Assembly: GCA_015069525.1 (NCBI GenBank)
Contig: SVIK01000059.1
Coordinates: 1-9,265, forward strand
DNA from: Clostridiales bacterium
Lineage (GTDB): Bacteria > Bacillota > Clostridia > Christensenellales > Borkfalkiaceae
DNA length: 9,265 nucleotides
Direction of reading: 5' to 3'
Positions 6,706-9,265 of the stretch are shown piece after piece. Positions within the stretch are counted from its first letter, which is position 1, and each line of letters opens with the position of its first letter. Below the pieces are notes generated by a model, which saw nothing but the letters and a program-made list of their open reading frames with translations, was not told where the DNA came from and did not search any database. The position numbers and the translations under genes are program-made.

Positions 6706-6737
6706 AAAAAAACGGCGACTTTGGAAAAAAGTCGCCG
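6706..6737 (-). terminator. Perfect intrinsic terminator between secG and rnr
   Basis: On the minus strand a 10-bp perfect stem (CGGCGACTTT with AAAGTCGCCG, 6713-6737) around a 5-nt loop is followed by seven T (6706-6712). It lies 15 nt after the secG stop codon. No good promoter fits between it and the rnr ribosome binding site 13 nt later, so rnr and smpB probably depend on read-through or a promoter inside secG. Confidence 0.92.
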
Positions 6738-6751
6738 ACGTAGTCAGGTTA

Positions 6752-7066
6752 TCAGGAGAAGAAGATATCGAGTTTCAAAATGACGTAGAAGAGGATTGCA
6801 CAAATGCCAAGGCAGATAAGACAAATCCACGTCCATTTCTTCATTTTTGCTTCAATCGATTTTCCTTTGTTCTTCCCGAAGAAGGTTTCGCTTGAACCGC
6901 CGAGGGCGTCGATACCACTCGAATTGCTGGGTTGCATCAACACGAAGATGAGGGAAAGAAGCGCGAAAAGCGCAATAAGACCAAGCAATATACCTGCGAC
7001 AACTTTATAGGCAGTACCCGTTCCGTCAAAGACGTTTTCGGCTAAAATATTCATTACGTTAAGCAT
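6752..7066 (-). CDS. secG: Preprotein translocase subunit SecG
   Basis: SecG is a small inner-membrane subunit of SecYEG that helps SecA-driven protein export. The 104-residue frame has two hydrophobic helices, roughly 20-45 (YKVVAGILLG...FVLMQ) and 78-99 (WTWICLICLG...VILKL). They are joined by a glycine/serine-rich loop containing GIDALGGSSETFFGKNKG, the typical SecG layout. The length is slightly above the common 70-90 aa because of the N-terminus. I chose ATG 7066 because AAAGGA (7077-7082) lies 10 nt upstream; TTG 7087 would precede that site. A good promoter lies 40-70 bp upstream and a terminator follows, so it can be transcribed alone. Placement before rnr-smpB supports the call made from the hydropathy pattern. 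Confidence 0.9.
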   Translation of the reverse strand: MLNVMNILAENVFDGTGTAYKVVAGILLGLIALFALLSLIFVLMQPSNSSGIDALGGSSETFFGKNKGKSIEAKMKKWTWICLICLGICAILFYVILKLDIFFS

Positions 7067-7108
7067 TTTATCTAAATCCTTTGTCAATTTTTATCAAAAT
7101 ACTAATAG

Positions 7109-7137
7109 ATTATAGCATACTTATCAAAAGAAAGCAA
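7109..7137 (-). promoter_or_regulatory. secG promoter with extended -10
   Basis: On the minus strand TTGCTT (7132-7137), a 17-bp spacer and a perfect TATAAT (7109-7114) preceded by ATGC (TGn extended -10) form a strong promoter. A-rich runs upstream (about 7141-7170) could act as an UP element. The start would be near 7102, giving a leader of about 36 nt. Confidence 0.82.
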
Positions 7138-7159
7138 CTATTTTTTGAGGGGGATTTTT

Positions 7160-7201
7160 ATTTTTTTTAAGAAAAGACGACGGTTTTCACGCCGTCGTCT
7201 T
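7160..7201 (-). terminator. Intrinsic terminator after the small ORF
   Basis: A 10-bp perfect stem (7174-7183 with 7192-7201, AAGACGACGG/CCGTCGTCTT) closes an 8-nt loop. On the minus strand it is followed by TTCTT; there is no T-tract on the plus side. It sits 8 nt past the stop of the small ORF, which implies a minus-strand transcript across 7209-7349, either its own or read-through from gpmI. Confidence 0.8.
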
Positions 7202-7208
7202 AGGTGCT

Positions 7209-7349
7209 TTATTTATTTTCTTGTTCTTTATAATAATTTTTAACCCATTTCTTGCCTGTGCTTTTGAAAATTTCTTCAAGTATCGTTCCAATAACAGTGG
7301 GGATTACCATAATTGCCAAAATACCAAGAAGCTTTTTCAAAATTGGCAT
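7209..7349 (-). CDS. Candidate 46-residue single-pass membrane peptide, unrecognised
   Basis: I do not recognise this gene with confidence. ATG 7349 opens 46 codons: a short lead, a hydrophobic helix at about 7-26 (LLGILAIMVIPTVIGTILEE) and a basic tail (STGKKWVKNYYKEQENK). The helix has P-x-x-x-G (Pro17, Gly21) followed by I-L-E-E-I, like the core of Fst/Ldr-type I toxins (IAPIFVGLVLEMI). This is a pattern similarity, not a proven homology. The ribosome binding site is weak (AGGG about 13 nt upstream) and no clear promoter is seen. The frame is open back to TTG 7499, but that stretch runs through the gpmI terminator. Codon use is more AT-rich than in neighbouring genes. A decayed gene remnant is the main alternative. 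Confidence 0.35.
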   Translation of the reverse strand: MPILKKLLGILAIMVIPTVIGTILEEIFKSTGKKWVKNYYKEQENK

Positions 7350-7443
7350 AAGCGCTATGCCCTGCCCAGCGGAAAGGAAAATTAAGTCGGCAGAGGATAG
7401 GGCGTTGGTGGTAAAACTTATGAAAAGTTTATCAAAATAAAAT

Positions 7444-7484
7444 AAAAAAGAAGCGGTTCTTATTGGAAGAATCGCTTCTTTTTT
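7444..7484. terminator. Terminator after gpmI, able to work in both directions
   Basis: An 18-bp stem pairs 7444-7461 with 7467-7484 around a 5-nt loop, with T-runs on both sides. It lies 17 bp past the gpmI stop. The one imperfect pair (7456/7472) is G-U in plus-strand RNA but A-C in minus-strand RNA, so it folds slightly better for a plus-strand transcript. Confidence 0.85.
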
Positions 7485-7501
7485 ATCTTGTAAAATCAAA
7501 A

Positions 7502-9073
7502 TTATTTAATTAAGCTCTTGCCCGTCATTTCTTTCGGTTGAGGAAGGTTCATCATGTCAAGGAGCGTGGGGGCAAGGTCGGCAAGTACGCCGTCTTCGTG
7601 CAGTTCTACGTTCTTGTATTTCTCCGAAACGAGAATTACGGGCACGGGGAAGGTCGTGTGTTGCGTGAACGGGGATTTGCCGTCGTCAGCCAACATTTGG
7701 TCGGCATTGCCGTGGTCTGCCGTCACAAGCGCGCTACCACCCATAGAAAGAATTTTGTCCGTCACTTTCTTCACGCATTCGTCTACCGTATGCACCGCTT
7801 TTACCGCTGCGTCCATAATGCCCGTGTGGCCTACCATGTCGCAGTTGGCAAAGTTCAAAATGACTACATCGTAAATGCCTTTATCGAGCTCCTCTAAAAC
7901 TTTTTCCGTTACGGGATAAGCGCTCATTTCCGGTTGCAAATCGTAGGTGGCTACCTTCGGGGAGGGGATAACGATACGCGTTTCGCCTTCCACGGGGGCT
8001 TCTAATTTCGCGTTGAAAAAGAAAGTCACGTGGGCGTATTTCTCCGTTTCCGCAATGTGGAGCTGATTTAAGCCGAGCGAAGAAATATATTGGGGCAACG
8101 TGTTCGTGATTTCGTCGGGAGGGAACGCTACACCAACGTTTTTGAAAGAGGAATCGTACACCGCAAAGCCTACGTAGCAGGGGGCAAGGAAGCCCGTCTT
8201 TCTTTCAAAACCGAGCGTTGCGCCCGTTTTTGCGTCTACGAAGGGGAAGTTTTCTTGCGAGAACATTCTCGAAATTTGTCTTGCTCTGTCAGGGCGGAAG
8301 TTGAAACAAATAATACTATCGCCCTTTTCAATAAGCGCTACGGGTTTGCCGTTTTCCGTTAAGTTGGTGGGCAAAATGAATTCGTCCGTCACGCCGTTTG
8401 CATACGAAGCGTTTGCCATGTCTTCCGCGCTTCCTTCGAATTGTACGCCCGTGCCAAGCGTTAACATATCGTACGCCTTTTCTTCTCTATCCCAGTTGTT
8501 ATCTCTATCCATTGCGTAGTATCTACCCGAAACGGATGCGATTTTACCAAAGGAAAGGGAGTCCATCTTTGCTTGCAATTCTTTCAAGAAGTTTGCGCCC
8601 GAAGTGGGGGCAACGTCGCGACCGTCCGTAAATGCGTGCACGTATACGTTTTCCAAGCCTTCCTTTTTCGCCATTTCAATGAGAGCGTACAAATGCTCCG
8701 TATGGCTATGCACACCGCCCGTGGAAACGAGCCCGAAAAGGTGCAACTTTTTGCCGTTCGCCTTTGCTTGGTGCATGGCGTTTAAAAGTTGTTCGTTTTT
8801 GAAAAATGCGCCGTCGCGGATATCTTTGGTAATCTTCGTTAAGTCTTGGTATACAATTCTACCTGCACCAATGTTCAAATGGCCAACTTCGCTATTGCCC
8901 ATTTGACCGTCGGGAAGACCTACCGACATACCGCTTGCGCCAAGCTGAGCGCTGGGGTACGTTTTTTGTAATTCGTTGACGTATTTGCTCCCGTCTGCAA
9001 CAATGGCGTTGCCGTTTTGGGCGGGGTTGATACCGTAGCCGTCCATGATAATGATGGCGTAAGGGGTTTTCAT
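7502..9073 (-). CDS. gpmI: 2,3-bisphosphoglycerate-independent phosphoglycerate mutase
   Basis: GpmI interconverts 3- and 2-phosphoglycerate in glycolysis through a phosphoserine intermediate with two divalent metals (usually Mn), in the cytosol. At 523 residues it is close to the family's ~510. Visible motifs are MDGYG (Asp11, metal), GQMGNSEVGHLNIGAGR (57-72, nucleophile Ser61), STGGVHSHTEH (His122), TDGRDVAPTS (149-158), SGRYYAMDRDNNWDR (Arg184, Arg190), NFRPDRARQISR (Arg260, Arg263), AETEKYAHVTFFFN (Lys345), NFANCDMVGHTG (Asp412, His416), TADHGNAD (Asp453, His454) and QHTTFPVP (His472). The active site is complete. I chose ATG 9073 because GGAG (9082-9085) lies 8 nt upstream; TTG 9079 would be too close to it. 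tpiA precedes it on the same strand, as in Firmicute glycolytic operons, with a hairpin between. Confidence 0.98.
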   Translation of the reverse strand: MKTPYAIIIMDGYGINPAQNGNAIVADGSKYVNELQKTYPSAQLGASGMSVGLPDGQMGNSEVGHLNIGAGRIVYQDLTKITKDIRDGAFFKNEQLLNAMHQAKANGKKLHLFGLVSTGGVHSHTEHLYALIEMAKKEGLENVYVHAFTDGRDVAPTSGANFLKELQAKMDSLSFGKIASVSGRYYAMDRDNNWDREEKAYDMLTLGTGVQFEGSAEDMANASYANGVTDEFILPTNLTENGKPVALIEKGDSIICFNFRPDRARQISRMFSQENFPFVDAKTGATLGFERKTGFLAPCYVGFAVYDSSFKNVGVAFPPDEITNTLPQYISSLGLNQLHIAETEKYAHVTFFFNAKLEAPVEGETRIVIPSPKVATYDLQPEMSAYPVTEKVLEELDKGIYDVVILNFANCDMVGHTGIMDAAVKAVHTVDECVKKVTDKILSMGGSALVTADHGNADQMLADDGKSPFTQHTTFPVPVILVSEKYKNVELHEDGVLADLAPTLLDMMNLPQPKEMTGKSLIK

Positions 9074-9089
9074 AATCAATTCTCCTTTT

Positions 9090-9095
9090 ATTATA
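9090..9095 (-). promoter_or_regulatory. Possible -10 box of a gpmI promoter
   Basis: A perfect TATAAT on the minus strand lies just after the tpiA terminator and immediately before the gpmI ribosome binding site. No -35 box is seen at 16-18 bp. If used, the transcript would begin within the Shine-Dalgarno site. It may be a chance AT-rich match. Confidence 0.3.
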
Positions 9096-9100
9096 TGCCT

Positions 9101-9144
9101 AAAAGAAAGGGGTAGGTACGCGCTGAACGCAAAGCTACCCCTTT
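9101..9144 (-). terminator. Hairpin terminator or attenuator between tpiA and gpmI
   Basis: AAAGGGGTAG and CTACCCCTTT pair perfectly over 10 bp (9135-9144 with 9106-9115) around a 19-nt loop that can form a small inner GCG/CGC stem. On the minus strand the T-run is CTTTT. It starts 17 nt past the tpiA stop and could reduce read-through into gpmI. Confidence 0.8.
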
Positions 9145-9161
9145 ATTATGCGATGGATAAA

Positions 9162-9265
9162 TTATTTGTCGAAGTTTACGATTGCCGAGAAATCGGGAGC
9201 TTTCAAGGAAGCACCGCCAATCAAACCGCCGTCGATTTCTTCCATTGCCATAAGTTCTTTACAGT
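9162..9265 (-). CDS. tpiA: Triose-phosphate isomerase, C-terminal 34 codons only
   Basis: TpiA interconverts dihydroxyacetone phosphate and glyceraldehyde 3-phosphate. Only the C-terminus is in the window; the gene continues beyond base 9265. The visible protein ends CKELMAMEEIDGGLIGGASLK, then APDFSAIVNFDK and TAA at 9162-9164. IDGGLIGGASLK is the family's conserved phosphate-binding IDG-x-L-V/I-GGASL segment in the last TIM-barrel strand, and the 12 residues after it are the usual short C-terminal helix. Position just before gpmI on the same strand supports the call. Nothing can be said about the start, the catalytic Lys/His/Glu or regulation. Confidence 0.95.
   Translation of the reverse strand, partial: CKELMAMEEIDGGLIGGASLKAPDFSAIVNFDK

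Noticed and set aside
6602..6895. 97-codon plus-strand frame across the secG-rnr junction
   Set aside because: It is antisense to secG and rnr and runs through the terminator hairpin.
7064..7087. TTG 7087 as the secG start
   Set aside because: AAAGGA lies downstream of this codon, so the site serves ATG 7066.
7350..7499. Extending the micro-ORF to 96 residues from TTG 7499
   Set aside because: The added stretch is encoded by the gpmI terminator hairpin and its T-run, has no ribosome binding site, and reads as low-complexity Phe/Tyr/Leu.

Overview
The window reads as a chromosomal housekeeping segment of a low-to-mid GC Firmicute, most likely an uncultured gut-type member of the Clostridia. 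This rests on three things: the tpiA-gpmI and secG-rnr-smpB gene orders typical of Firmicutes, strong AAGGAGG-type Shine-Dalgarno sites with frequent TTG starts, and intrinsic terminators after almost every gene. Taxonomy below class level is a guess. No CRISPR, insertion sequence, tRNA or rRNA was seen.

Left part (1-4060): the 3' part of tilS (tRNA-Ile lysidine synthase, +) converges on a lipoprotein polysaccharide deacetylase (-). Their stop codons overlap inside the loop of a shared bidirectional terminator. Across a 177-nt divergent control region lies a kinase of the aminoglycoside-phosphotransferase fold that closely resembles bifidobacterial N-acetylhexosamine 1-kinase (NahK). It ends in a terminator whose T-run forms part of the -35 box of the next gene. 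That gene encodes a short nitrilase-fold protein that seems to have lost all three catalytic residues.

Right part (4081-9265), all on the minus strand, transcribed from right to left: tpiA (3' end only), gpmI, a candidate 46-residue membrane peptide, secG, rnr and smpB. tpiA and gpmI serve lower glycolysis. secG is a subunit of the Sec translocon. RNase R and SmpB act together in trans-translation and decay of faulty mRNA. Hairpin terminators punctuate this run after tpiA, after gpmI, after the small ORF, between secG and rnr, and after smpB. Expression is therefore probably set gene by gene through internal promoters and partial read-through. No enolase gene lies between gpmI and secG, where some relatives carry one, and no ssrA follows smpB.

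There is no clear new multi-gene system. The best leads are the dead nitrilase-fold protein with its near-leaderless consensus promoter, the small Fst-like hydrophobic ORF between two hairpins, the secG/rnr attenuator-like junction with an 11-nt match to the anti-Shine-Dalgarno sequence, and the terminator that encodes both C-termini of tilS and the deacetylase. Four start sites were moved from the longest reading frame to a position supported by a ribosome binding site.
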